Positions 15,250-23,490 of a stretch of 49,349 nucleotides of DNA are shown in pieces (position 1 is the first letter of the stretch; the number at the start of each line of letters is the position of its first letter). A program made the translations under genes and the position numbers. Source of the DNA: CAYYYG01 sp964490875 (GTDB lineage: Bacteria; Patescibacteriota; Microgenomatia; UBA1406; GWC2-37-13); assembly GCA_964490875.1 (NCBI GenBank), contig CAZBEF010000009.1, positions 1 through 49,349 on the forward strand, written 5' to 3'. Under the pieces are notes generated by a model. That model was not told the DNA's origin and made no database searches. It worked only from the letters and a program-made list of their open reading frames with translations.

Positions 15250-17775
15250 TCATTTTGTTGAATTCTCCAGAATAAACTGTGAAGTCGTCCGTTTTATAAC
15301 CTGTCCGGTAGCTGTTTTAAACTGAATCGTGTACGGCAGATCGGGAAGATATCCTGCGCCGATTGAGAAATATCCGCGTTCATCGGTTCTTGAGTAAGCA
15401 ACCGGTTTATTGGAAAACGGCAGATAAATCTCGATTTTTGTATTAGCAATAGTAACACCTGTATCATTTACAGCATAACCTTTTAGTTCAACCGGGATAG
15501 GTTGCAGCGGAATAACTGAGCCAACTTCTTTTTCGGATCCGATTACTTTTTGAATGAATGATGCAAAAATAGCATTCCACCATGACTTTGGCTTTTCTGT
15601 CTTCGCAGCGAAAATACTACTGTCTTTTATGATTTCCATATCGCCGATTATTTCATTGGTGCCGAACGCAGCCTGTTTAATAACAATTGAAAACTTTCCA
15701 AATTTGTCGGCCTGGGCTTTTTGAATAAGACGCGTTCGTTTATATGTTTTCCCGGCCGGAGTTTTGCCGTATATGTCTATGGTGGCTTTTGGATGGGTGG
15801 TCGTGCCTTCGATATTAATCGTCTTTTCTGTTTTATTCAGCGACTGATTCAATGTCAGAATCTGCGGTTTGGTATTCAGCGACTGCTGTTCTGATTTTTT
15901 TGTATCAACGGGTGCCAGCGGAATATCATGATGGACAATCTTTCCTTTCTGAATAATTTCTTCACCGCGGTACACATTAGAATAGATCTGAGAATAGTGC
16001 GAATTTAATTCATCATTCTTAGTTGGAAACCTGTAGCCTTTTGCAGAAATTGACAGTTTGTAAGTTCCATCCGGCACGCGGAAGGCGAATGAGCCGTCTT
16101 TCCCGGTAGTCACCGGATTGGTTATTCCCCCTAACACATCGGTGCTTTCTACCGGAACAAATTCTCCCGATTCAGTTTTCTTCAATAATGTTACAACTGC
16201 GCCTTGTATTGGTTCTAGTGTCTTACTGTCAAACACGCGGCCATACGGATCATAGGTAAGCATCAAACATTTGCCGAAAGGAACCCCTTCTAAATTAAAA
16301 GTTGACTGCTGGGTAGATTTATTGGTGCCCACATACTCATCCGGATTTATCAGATTCATAGCAAAGAATATATGCCCTACACTTGATGTAGTAGAACTTT
16401 CCCATTCGTGTTTACCGATTACGCCGTTCCCACTGGATTTTAATGGATTAGTCTCCGCCGTTGTTCCGTCTTGTTTAAAAAAACCGGTGAGGTTATATCC
16501 ATATGTTCCCTGAAGTTTAGAAAGCATATTTGTCTGCAGTGTCTGTGTATCGATCGTACCGTTCCCGCTTGTGCACTGGATGCCATTTGAATCGACGAGA
16601 CAATCATAAATATATGTATCGCGGTTGGGAATTACCTGCGCTGCTTTCCCGGTTCCGATTGCCACCCGGTGTTTGGCGTCGCCATTGCCTGAGCATTGCG
16701 ATGATGTTTCAGTACATGGCAGTGTTTCGAGGCATGCCCATCGTTGTGTTTTTGTAGCTGGCTGGCCGCCGGTACCCACAGGTATAAATGTAGGACCTAC
16801 TGTGGTAATTGTTTTCTGCTGAGCTAATGTAGGGACAACTGGAGTAACACCAACTTCACCGCAGGTTTCGCATTGATCTTTATCATTACAAATACCCCCG
16901 TTGCATCCGGGGTAACAGGCAGCTTCATTGCCGTTACATTTTCCGGCACAACTTTGGCCGATCTTGCATGTTGCAGGCATCGCGGGACATGAGCTACACT
17001 TACCAGCAGAGCATGTTCCTCCTCCGCAGTCGGGGAAACAACTCGTGTTATTTCCATTACAATTCACACAACTATTTCCTACCACACAGCCTATCACTCC
17101 ACCAGTCGGTGGATCAATTGGTACTGTTGCAGTTGAAGCGTTACTAACAACATCTGGAGGTAATACTCCATTTCCGGTTGGAAATGAAACACCATTAAGT
17201 TTACAGTCATATGCAAATCCTCCTCCGTATTTACATAAGCAATCGCTGTCTACGGTACGACAGACATCAAATGATGTGCTGAATTCGCATTGGGTTTCTT
17301 TTTTCAGACCGGCGCATGGTTCACAGAACGTATTAACTTGTTTTACTGTACAGATAATTTTTTCTCCTGGTCCGAGTACACGTTTGGATTTAAATTCCAC
17401 ACGGAACGGTCTGTCCCGGCATGCTTCGGCAGGAAAAGGAGTTGGAGGAGGGCCGCCACAAAAGCCCCCGCAATCTGAGGTTGGTTCTTCAATACCTTTA
17501 AAAACCCAAACATTACCATCACATTGATATACATTTTGTCGAACTCCGCCCGGCAGGTTTGGGTCGCACGCAACTTTTTGGATGCAATACCACCCTTGAT
17601 CACCAGTAGTACATGGACTGCCAGGAGTACATTCTAATCCTGTCGGGTCACATTTATTCGGACATGAAGTGTAGTTACATAATGAAGCCTCTACTTGTTG
17701 AGAAATAAAACTTAACAACAAAGTAAAGATTATCAGAATGAATGTAGTGCCGATAGTTAAGCGAAATAATTTCAT
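15250..17775 (-). CDS. Large secreted Cys-rich protein with carboxypeptidase-regulatory-like domains
   Basis: This 841-residue protein has an N-terminal signal or anchor (MKLFRLTIGTTFILIIFTLLLSFI). It has a Cys-rich part (about 30-310) with two tandem modules of the pattern C-N-G-N-x(3-4)-C-x-P-x-C-x-G-G-x-C, then a conserved middle domain (residues about 340-500). At about 510-600 lies a carboxypeptidase regulatory-like beta-sandwich (GRVFDSKTLEPIQGAVVTLLKK ... DGSFAFRVPDGTYKLSI), with another such fold at the C-terminus (GYAVNDTGVTIANTKIEIYLP ... DERGYFSIGAGYL). I infer a surface structural or adhesive protein. It is the last gene of a minus-strand operon beginning with the epimerase-like gene. 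Confidence 0.65.
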   Translation of the reverse strand: MKLFRLTIGTTFILIIFTLLLSFISQQVEASLCNYTSCPNKCDPTGLECTPGSPCTTGDQGWYCIQKVACDPNLPGGVRQNVYQCDGNVWVFKGIEEPTSDCGGFCGGPPPTPFPAEACRDRPFRVEFKSKRVLGPGEKIICTVKQVNTFCEPCAGLKKETQCEFSTSFDVCRTVDSDCLCKYGGGFAYDCKLNGVSFPTGNGVLPPDVVSNASTATVPIDPPTGGVIGCVVGNSCVNCNGNNTSCFPDCGGGTCSAGKCSSCPAMPATCKIGQSCAGKCNGNEAACYPGCNGGICNDKDQCETCGEVGVTPVVPTLAQQKTITTVGPTFIPVGTGGQPATKTQRWACLETLPCTETSSQCSGNGDAKHRVAIGTGKAAQVIPNRDTYIYDCLVDSNGIQCTSGNGTIDTQTLQTNMLSKLQGTYGYNLTGFFKQDGTTAETNPLKSSGNGVIGKHEWESSTTSSVGHIFFAMNLINPDEYVGTNKSTQQSTFNLEGVPFGKCLMLTYDPYGRVFDSKTLEPIQGAVVTLLKKTESGEFVPVESTDVLGGITNPVTTGKDGSFAFRVPDGTYKLSISAKGYRFPTKNDELNSHYSQIYSNVYRGEEIIQKGKIVHHDIPLAPVDTKKSEQQSLNTKPQILTLNQSLNKTEKTINIEGTTTHPKATIDIYGKTPAGKTYKRTRLIQKAQADKFGKFSIVIKQAAFGTNEIIGDMEIIKDSSIFAAKTEKPKSWWNAIFASFIQKVIGSEKEVGSVIPLQPIPVELKGYAVNDTGVTIANTKIEIYLPFSNKPVAYSRTDERGYFSIGAGYLPDLPYTIQFKTATGQVIKRTTSQFILENSTK

Positions 17776-17777
17776 AT

Positions 17778-18677
17778 TTAATAATATTTGAAATACGATA
17801 CATTATCTGTCAGTAATTCATCTATGTTCATATATTGTTTTTTTTGCATCACAATAGGGTACACAATAACATAGGCATATTCATCGTTTGCTACCCCGTG
17901 AAGAGTAAAAATACTAGATACTACTTTCTGTTTTTGAGCAAAAAGAAATGAATTGAATTTTTTATCGGTGAAAAAAAGTTCTTTGTCCGGCGTATAATGA
18001 AGCTCTATTCTATTTCCCTCGTTATTATTGAGTGTTATTAGATCAATGTCATGATTTGCTGCGTCAATTATAACTGCTGGATCTGCATTTTCGGCAGAAA
18101 ATAATTGTCGATATTCTTCCAGTTTTGCACGAGCCTTAACTTTTAAATCGCCGTATAAACGCTGTATTCTTTCCTCTTCTGGCGCATACCGAAAGCGGGC
18201 TTTTATAAAGGCAAAATCGACATAGGTTACCATATTCTGTTGGACAAGACTTTCCATCCGGGGAACATCTGCTTCAATCGCGCTGAACGTTACCGGGAAC
18301 TGAGCAGAGTAGGGGATTTTTTCAGCAGCCAAGAAATCTTTATATATATAGTATTTATGAATTAGATTTATTACATACTCTTTAACCTCAGTCTTGTTCT
18401 CCAAATGATACCGGAGCCCAGCCTGCTGATAAATCTCAACCGGAATTTCCGTATCTTTATATGACTTCGGATATCCGGCATAGGGGATTATAGTGGGAAC
18501 TGCTGTGGGAGTTGGTTCCGAAGAACCGCCTATGTTTGAGGCTGCTTTCTGAATGTTTTTAAAAGTTTGTTCTAACTGGCTTTGCCGTTTGGTAATTCGC
18601 GACACGAAGAAATCCGTAATAATCAGAGAAGTAAGGAGAAATATGCCGGCTGCTATAATGCGTTTTTGAATTCCCAT
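17778..18677 (-). CDS. Membrane-anchored extracytoplasmic protein of unknown function
   Basis: This 299-residue protein has one N-terminal membrane helix (IIAAGIFLLTSLIITDFFV), a short coiled segment, and a Pro/Thr linker (SSEPTPTAVPTIIP). An alpha/beta outer domain of about 220 residues contains EEERIQRLYGDLKVKARAKLEEYRQLF and a strand-rich C-terminus. The domain faintly recalls SurA-type foldases or peptidyl-prolyl isomerases, but I cannot support that. It ends two bases before the large Cys-rich secreted protein gene, so it may help fold or anchor that protein. Confidence 0.6.
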   Translation of the reverse strand: MGIQKRIIAAGIFLLTSLIITDFFVSRITKRQSQLEQTFKNIQKAASNIGGSSEPTPTAVPTIIPYAGYPKSYKDTEIPVEIYQQAGLRYHLENKTEVKEYVINLIHKYYIYKDFLAAEKIPYSAQFPVTFSAIEADVPRMESLVQQNMVTYVDFAFIKARFRYAPEEERIQRLYGDLKVKARAKLEEYRQLFSAENADPAVIIDAANHDIDLITLNNNEGNRIELHYTPDKELFFTDKKFNSFLFAQKQKVVSSIFTLHGVANDEYAYVIVYPIVMQKKQYMNIDELLTDNVSYFKYY

Positions 18678-18686
18678 GCTGTACTT

Positions 18687-19352
18687 TCATCTTAGCACAT
18701 TCGCAAGATATTCAACATGGTCTTTAATATTGGGTGTCTTCGTAAGAAAACTACCAATTCCGGCAAAGTCTGGTCTATTTTTGCGAGAAAGTATAATAGG
18801 AATAGTCTTATCATTCACTCCACCGTCGATAAAAATAGTATTCCTATAACCATTTTCTCTTAACCAGTCAATTTTATTGAGCTCTTTTTGCTGAAAAGGT
18901 GATCCTTGAAATCCAGGAATAACCGTCATGATTTGAATAGCTGGAATTGAGTTTATGTCGTAATATTGTGCTAAAGCCTCTAAATTATCAGAAGGATCTA
19001 ATGCGATACCTATAGCAAATTCTTTCCGGTTGACAAGCGGTTCGTTCTTTAAAGCAGAGATATGAACAAAAATATTTTTTATATTAATACCTTTTTGAAG
19101 AATAAGAAGTGATTCGATAGCACCCGATACATCGGTTACCATCAAATCAAAGTCAAATACCATCTTCTCTATCATGGCGGTATCAAGTTCTGAAAGAGCT
19201 TTACCAAACTCGCTAATACTCAGAGTTTTACTGGGCACAAATATACCATCAGTAATATCTATCTGATAATAGTTGAAATAAGGAGCCAGATTGGTAATTT
19301 GTTGCTTGAGTTCGGTTGAAGAATTGGTGAGAAGAGCGGGGATTGCTTTCAT
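18687..19352 (-). CDS. Ribulose-phosphate 3-epimerase-like protein with altered metal ligands
   Basis: This 221-residue TIM barrel is clearly related to ribulose-5-phosphate 3-epimerase. The family landmarks IDITDGIFVPS (about 31-41), FDFDLMVTD (about 66-74), MTVIPGFQGSPFQ and IFIDGGVND are all present. The metal-binding His residues are replaced, however: the His of HVDxxDG is Gln30 and the His of DVHLM is Asp69, while both Asp ligands remain. It may use a different metal or substrate, or be inactive. It is the first gene of a minus-strand operon with two surface-protein genes, which hints at a role away from the pentose phosphate pathway. Confidence 0.75.
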   Translation of the reverse strand: MKAIPALLTNSSTELKQQITNLAPYFNYYQIDITDGIFVPSKTLSISEFGKALSELDTAMIEKMVFDFDLMVTDVSGAIESLLILQKGINIKNIFVHISALKNEPLVNRKEFAIGIALDPSDNLEALAQYYDINSIPAIQIMTVIPGFQGSPFQQKELNKIDWLRENGYRNTIFIDGGVNDKTIPIILSRKNRPDFAGIGSFLTKTPNIKDHVEYLANVLR

Positions 19353-19359
19353 GCAAATT

Positions 19360-19365
19360 ATTGTA
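19360..19365 (-). promoter_or_regulatory. -10 box of the epimerase-like operon
   Basis: TACAAT on the minus strand ends seven bases before the ATG at 19352. Confidence 0.45.
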
Positions 19366-19383
19366 CCATTTTTTGCGAGGTAG

Positions 19384-19389
19384 TATAAT
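19384..19389 (+). promoter_or_regulatory. -10 box of the small-peptide locus
   Basis: A perfect TATAAT lies 25 bases before the ATG at 19415. It is divergent from the epimerase-like promoter. Confidence 0.4.
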
Positions 19390-19414
19390 AGAGGTAGTTA
19401 TTTGCTATTTTCAT

Positions 19415-19510
19415 ATGGCAAAAGAGGCAGAAATTCCTATCATAGGCGATATGGTAGGAATCATTGTCGGTTTAATACAAGCTTTTATCGGTGGAGATAT
19501 TGTTAAATAA
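19415..19510 (+). CDS. 31-residue hydrophobic peptide
   Basis: A short ORF begins with ATG, encodes a charged start (MAKEAE), a hydrophobic core IPIIGDMVGIIVGLIQAF and ends GGDIVK before TAA. The core would form an amphipathic or membrane-spanning helix. It resembles in size and shape the phenol-soluble-modulin-like or leaderless-bacteriocin-like peptides and other small membrane peptides. That is an analogy, not homology. A TATAAT box lies upstream and a second peptide-like ORF follows 11 bases downstream. Confidence 0.45.
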   Translation: MAKEAEIPIIGDMVGIIVGLIQAFIGGDIVK

Positions 19511-19521
19511 TATATACCGAT

Positions 19522-19626
19522 ATGTCACAAAAAGAACATTCTTAGTTCCCGGATATTATTTGGGAAAAATTTAAAGAACTCGGCTGGCAAATTTTAAGTC
19601 TCGTCTTCAGAAAGAAAAGCGAATGA
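19522..19626 (+). pseudogene. 34-codon peptide ORF interrupted by an in-frame TAG
   Basis: The frame reads MSQKEHS, then TAG (19543-19545), then FPDIIWEKFKELGWQILSLV and FRKKSE before TGA (19624-19626). The part after the stop looks like a genuine amphipathic helix with a cationic tail, so the TAG seems to break a real peptide gene. TAG ends several other genes here, so recoding is unlikely. A nonsense mutation, low-level readthrough or a sequencing error are the options. The stop abuts the end of the converging gene at 19627. Confidence 0.4.
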
Positions 19627-19884
19627 TTAAGCGGCATCTTCATCTACTCCGGCACCGCCAGGCTCTCCTGCAAAGCTGCTTACTGTTGATTGGTCAATTT
19701 CTTCGTTTAAGTTAACCGGTCCGCCTAAATCAGTAGTCGGTGTTGCTGTTTCCTGTTCAACATCGGGTTCATGGTCGCGCGTTAAATCTACCGAGTAAAA
19801 TGGCTGTTTGCCGACTTCCATTTTCTTTACAAGATCTTCTTTGTTTGTTTCATCAATTGGATGAAGCAATTTCTTATTTTTCAT
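19627..19884 (-). CDS. Small acidic protein of unknown function
   Basis: This 85-residue hydrophilic protein has a basic N-terminus (MKNKKLLHPIDETNKEDLVKK) and an acidic, Gly/Thr/Pro-rich C-terminal half. It has no membrane segment and no recognisable motif, and is probably largely disordered. A TATTAT box nine bases before the ATG supports a real gene. It ends exactly against the interrupted peptide ORF on the other strand. Confidence 0.5.
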   Translation of the reverse strand: MKNKKLLHPIDETNKEDLVKKMEVGKQPFYSVDLTRDHEPDVEQETATPTTDLGGPVNLNEEIDQSTVSSFAGEPGGAGVDEDAA

Positions 19885-19893
19885 ATAGCCATC

Positions 19894-19899
19894 ATAATA
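19894..19899 (-). promoter_or_regulatory. -10 box of the small acidic protein gene
   Basis: TATTAT on the minus strand ends nine bases before the ATG at 19884. Confidence 0.35.
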
Positions 19900-19947
19900 G
19901 ATTTTTTTATCAGCAAGAAAAAAAGCAGGAAAGGGAATAGTAAGAAA

Positions 19948-21648
19948 TTATGGGAGCAGATGTGCTACAAATCCCTGCCGCCATGTTTCGTAGTCGATAA
20001 GGTCGGTAGTACCGCTTTTATCAAAGTCGGCGCTGCCATTTGCTTGTTGATTAATGAAATCCTGGCGCCATACTTCATAATCAATCATGTCTACCTTGTT
20101 ATCGCAGTTGGCGTCACCTTGTGATTTCAGCGGACAAACTACGGTAGTGGGTGGAATTACAGTCGCAGTAAGAATTGAGGTTGGAATTGGAGTATTGCTT
20201 GGCGTTATAGAGGGGATAAGCGATACAGTGGGTGTTGGAGTAGCTGAATTACTCACGGTAAATGAAACAGAATATACTTGCACTGTGCCATCTTTAAAGT
20301 AAACTTCAGCTTTTAAAACATGCTGGCCGTTTATTAATTGTCTCGTATTATAGCCATTGACCACCCCATTTGTATCACCGCCTAAACTGTAGGGAGAGTC
20401 CCGTTCTTCATTAATAAATGTGTTATCCATATAAAAGCGGACATGGTCGGTTACGTTGGGATCAGAATACAATGACACATAAATTGTTCCTGAAACTACT
20501 TGACCGAGTGTAATTCCACCAAATCCTCCACCTGGAGTTGGAGTTGGCGTTGGCGCATTGGTAACAGTTGCGGGAGTCGGTGTTGGTGTCTTAGTTGGTG
20601 TTGGTGTTTTTGTAGGCGTCGGGGTAGTTGGATAGGTAATAACTATAGCCACCGGAGTAGCATCACAGAAAACCTGGGAACCGGTAGCAGTATTTGTTAC
20701 AGTTCCCCGGGCAGTGATGCGTGCTGTTCCATTTACCGGACCGGCAGTAAGTGTCATTAGATACGGGGCAGATGTAGCGACATATGGTGAACCGGTTAAC
20801 ACAACACTTGCCGTAGAAAAACTGTCAATAACATACGAAACAGAAGTAGCACTATAGCCGGTCTTAGGAGTCAGCATAGAAGTTACTGTTGAAGTGTCGT
20901 TTGCTGGCATGCTTGGACTGGCAGTTATCGTAATGGTGCAAGGCGCTCCAGTTGGGGTTGGAGTCGGAGTTTTCGTTGCCGTAGGAGTCGGTGTCTTAGT
21001 GGCACTGGGAAGAGCTGTTGGTGTCGGCGTGACATTATCATAGGTGATAATCAGCTGAGGTTTTACGGCGCCTTCTTTCGAATAAAAATAAATACCATTA
21101 CTGTTTGACGATCCGATAAATGCCATCGAGATACGTGTTGGATTTGTCTTCATTAATGAACGGAATGTACTTAAGTTAAGCGGAATATCATAACTGGTGG
21201 ACGGTGCGGTATTACTGATCTGTCCCAACTGTATATTGGAAATAGTCGGCCGTACTGCATACGTAATCTGTGTTTCATTCCATGACGTATCATTTACATT
21301 CCAGATGGTCTGCGCTTCGGCTGATCCTGCATAACTGAGATCTCTTGTTTTAATGCGCAGTACTGCCGATAAAATTGTTTTCCCTGAATACGGACTGATA
21401 TCAAAGGTTAAATACGATACTTTGGTGTTGGCAGGATCGTTTTTAACATCCAAATCGGCGGCAGTACCGTAATTGTTAGTGGTCTGGGTGCTTTTAACAT
21501 ACGCATCGGCAATGGGATATAGTGTTCCGGTTGTGCTCGCTTCTGTGCTTGGAGTTGATGGAGAAAAAAACAATCCAGTCATAAGCAAAAGAAGAGTAAT
21601 CGCTGCGGTTGCCGCAACTACAACAATAGTGGCAGATGCATTTTTCAT
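19948..21648 (-). CDS. Secreted DNRLRE-domain protein with Ig-like domains and C-terminal dockerin
   Basis: This 566-residue surface protein has an N-terminal membrane or signal helix. Residues about 40-205 form a DNRLRE (CBM96-like) domain with IADAYVKSTQTTNNYGTAADLDVKN and YLTFDIS as hallmarks. Thr/Pro linkers made of TKTPTPT repeats separate two Ig-like beta domains. The C-terminal 60 residues form a type I dockerin-like module with two calcium loops (GDANCDNKVDMIDYEVW and ADFDKSGTTDLIDYETW). No cohesin is encoded in the window. I infer a cell-surface carbohydrate-binding or adhesive protein. Confidence 0.75.
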   Translation of the reverse strand: MKNASATIVVVAATAAITLLLLMTGLFFSPSTPSTEASTTGTLYPIADAYVKSTQTTNNYGTAADLDVKNDPANTKVSYLTFDISPYSGKTILSAVLRIKTRDLSYAGSAEAQTIWNVNDTSWNETQITYAVRPTISNIQLGQISNTAPSTSYDIPLNLSTFRSLMKTNPTRISMAFIGSSNSNGIYFYSKEGAVKPQLIITYDNVTPTPTALPSATKTPTPTATKTPTPTPTGAPCTITITASPSMPANDTSTVTSMLTPKTGYSATSVSYVIDSFSTASVVLTGSPYVATSAPYLMTLTAGPVNGTARITARGTVTNTATGSQVFCDATPVAIVITYPTTPTPTKTPTPTKTPTPTPATVTNAPTPTPTPGGGFGGITLGQVVSGTIYVSLYSDPNVTDHVRFYMDNTFINEERDSPYSLGGDTNGVVNGYNTRQLINGQHVLKAEVYFKDGTVQVYSVSFTVSNSATPTPTVSLIPSITPSNTPIPTSILTATVIPPTTVVCPLKSQGDANCDNKVDMIDYEVWRQDFINQQANGSADFDKSGTTDLIDYETWRQGFVAHLLP

Positions 21649-21659
21649 GAATAGAACTC

Positions 21660-21665
21660 ATTATA
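21660..21665 (-). promoter_or_regulatory. -10 box of the DNRLRE/dockerin gene
   Basis: A perfect TATAAT on the minus strand lies 11 bases before the ATG at 21648. Confidence 0.4.
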
Positions 21666-21710
21666 TTGAAGATCTGAATATAAAGTCAATAAGGAGTGCC
21701 AGGTACGGCG

Positions 21711-23249
21711 TTATTTCTGAATCAAAGTCTCAAAATCTTTTGCCGGTTTGGAAAGTTCCATAAGCTGCAGAGCAGTACCGGCAATCTTGCTCAAACCATT
21801 TTCCGGGTGTTGGTCCAATTTTATTTTTTGATTATTTACATCGTGCGGATCATAGACAATAAATGGAACAGGATTTAAGGTGTGGGCGGTGTGCGGTTCT
21901 TTTGTTTCAAGATCATACATAATGTCGGCATTGCCATGGTCTGCCGTGATCAGACAAATATAATTCTGTTTTGTTAAAAATTCGCAAAGTTTTTTCAGTT
22001 CGCGGTCAACGCTTTGGACTCCTGCAACAACGGCGTTAAAATTACCAGTATGCCCGACCATATCCGGATTGGCGAAATTAACAAGAATAAATTCAGGTTG
22101 ATGCTGAAGCACTTCGTTTTTAATATTCTGATGAATTTCAACGGCTTTCATTTCGGGAATTAAATCGTGTTTTACTTTATTACTTTCGGCAACAGCGCGT
22201 CGTTCTCCGTGAAAAATCTGCTCAACTCCACCGTTGAAAAAGTATGTCACATGCGGAGCTTTCTCCGTTTCGGCGGCCTTGAGTTGTTTTAAATTTAATG
22301 AACTTAAAACTTCTCCAATTGTTCCGGAAATGGTTTCTTTTTCAAACAGAACCGGATACGGATATGCCTTGTCATATCTGGTCATCGTAAACATCTGGGT
22401 TGCGGGCAGTGCTGCAGAATTCTGGATTTCAACAATAAGCTGTTTCATGCGGTCATTTCTAAAGTTGAAGAAAAATAGCACATCGCTTTGATGAACTCCT
22501 TTATAGCTCGGATCGATGATCGTTGGCTCGATAAATTCATCGGTGACATTTTTTTTATAGTTGTTTTCAAAAGCGTTAAGAAGATTGGAAAATACTTCTT
22601 TAGAATTCCGGCCGTCGTGTCCTTTTGCATGAACGATCGCCTCTACCGCCTTCTTTGTCCGATCCATGTTTCTATCACGATCCATGGCATAGAATCGTCC
22701 CGATACAGTAGCAACAGTGCCAAACTCAAGTTCGCGGATTTTTTTGATAAGTTTTTCTGCACTTTTTATACCGGAAGTCGGCGGCGTGTCGCGTCCATCA
22801 CTGATAAAATGGATAACCGGGCTTTTGCACCCGTACTGTTTCATAATTTCCAGAATCCGGAACAAGTGTTCTTCGTGGCTATGGACTCCGCCTGGTGAAA
22901 TTAATCCGATAAGATGAATGTGTTGCTTTTTGGCTTTTTCAAGAAGTGTTTTGAAATTTTCTACGGAAAGAAGTCCTTTCTCCGATTCAAGTTCGCTCAG
23001 GCTTTTATTGATCCGAGGCAATGTCTGGTAAATAATCCTTCCGGCTCCAATTGTCAGATGTCCAACTTCGGAGCCGCCGATTTGTCCGGAAGGCAATCCT
23101 ACGAATTCACTGCTGGCCTGAAGCTGGGTGTGCGGATAATGTTTCCAGACGTTGTCGAAAAAGGGAGTTTTGGCAATATGGATGGCGTTATTCGGTTTTT
23201 CTTCGCCGATTCCCCAGCCGTCTAAAATGATTAAAGCAAGTTTTCTCAT
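21711..23249 (-). CDS. gpmI: 2,3-bisphosphoglycerate-independent phosphoglycerate mutase
   Basis: This enzyme converts 3-phosphoglycerate to 2-phosphoglycerate in lower glycolysis. At 512 residues it is full length. The alkaline-phosphatase-type metal sites show as LIILDGWGIGE at the start and LITADHGNADIM near the C-terminus. The phosphoserine loop is GLPSGQIGGSEVGHLTIGAGR, and the phosphotransferase domain carries ISDGRDTPPTSG and RFYAMDRDRNMDR. Enolase, the next step, is encoded just upstream on the same strand, separated by a repeat-filled gap. No leaderless-type -10 is evident at this start. Confidence 0.95.
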   Translation of the reverse strand: MRKLALIILDGWGIGEEKPNNAIHIAKTPFFDNVWKHYPHTQLQASSEFVGLPSGQIGGSEVGHLTIGAGRIIYQTLPRINKSLSELESEKGLLSVENFKTLLEKAKKQHIHLIGLISPGGVHSHEEHLFRILEIMKQYGCKSPVIHFISDGRDTPPTSGIKSAEKLIKKIRELEFGTVATVSGRFYAMDRDRNMDRTKKAVEAIVHAKGHDGRNSKEVFSNLLNAFENNYKKNVTDEFIEPTIIDPSYKGVHQSDVLFFFNFRNDRMKQLIVEIQNSAALPATQMFTMTRYDKAYPYPVLFEKETISGTIGEVLSSLNLKQLKAAETEKAPHVTYFFNGGVEQIFHGERRAVAESNKVKHDLIPEMKAVEIHQNIKNEVLQHQPEFILVNFANPDMVGHTGNFNAVVAGVQSVDRELKKLCEFLTKQNYICLITADHGNADIMYDLETKEPHTAHTLNPVPFIVYDPHDVNNQKIKLDQHPENGLSKIAGTALQLMELSKPAKDFETLIQK

Positions 23250-23268
23250 AAGTCTTTTTGTTCACCCT

Positions 23269-23484
23269 TGTCATCCGGAGCGATCATATACGTCATTGCG
23301 ATCCCGCGTCTGACGCGGGAGAAGCAATCCCTTTACCAACAATCCCAAGGTTGTAATGTCACGAGTGCTATAACCGTGGGTTTTTATTAATGGGATCCCT
23401 CGTTAATCACTCGGGATGACGTTAGACACAAGGGATGCGAAGACTGTTTCCCTGAAAATTGGGATCATTCCTCCTCGCAATGAC
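23269..23484. repeat. Compound dispersed palindromic repeat between eno and gpmI
   Basis: The 241-base gap between enolase and gpmI contains several pieces of the TGTCATCC / GGATGAC family. These include TTGTCATCC (23268-23276), CGTCATTGCGATCC, the 8-bp palindrome CCCGCGTC/GACGCGGG (23303-23319), CTCGGGATGACG and GCAATGACG. It looks like multiple elements placed next to each other. I see no gene in it. Confidence 0.65.
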
Positions 23485-23490
23485 GTCATC

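Noticed and set aside
16928..17527. 199-codon plus-strand ORF opposite the Cys-rich protein gene
   Set aside because: The minus frame encodes ordered Cys modules and a signal peptide. The plus ORF is a Pro/His-rich shadow of Cys/Gly codons.
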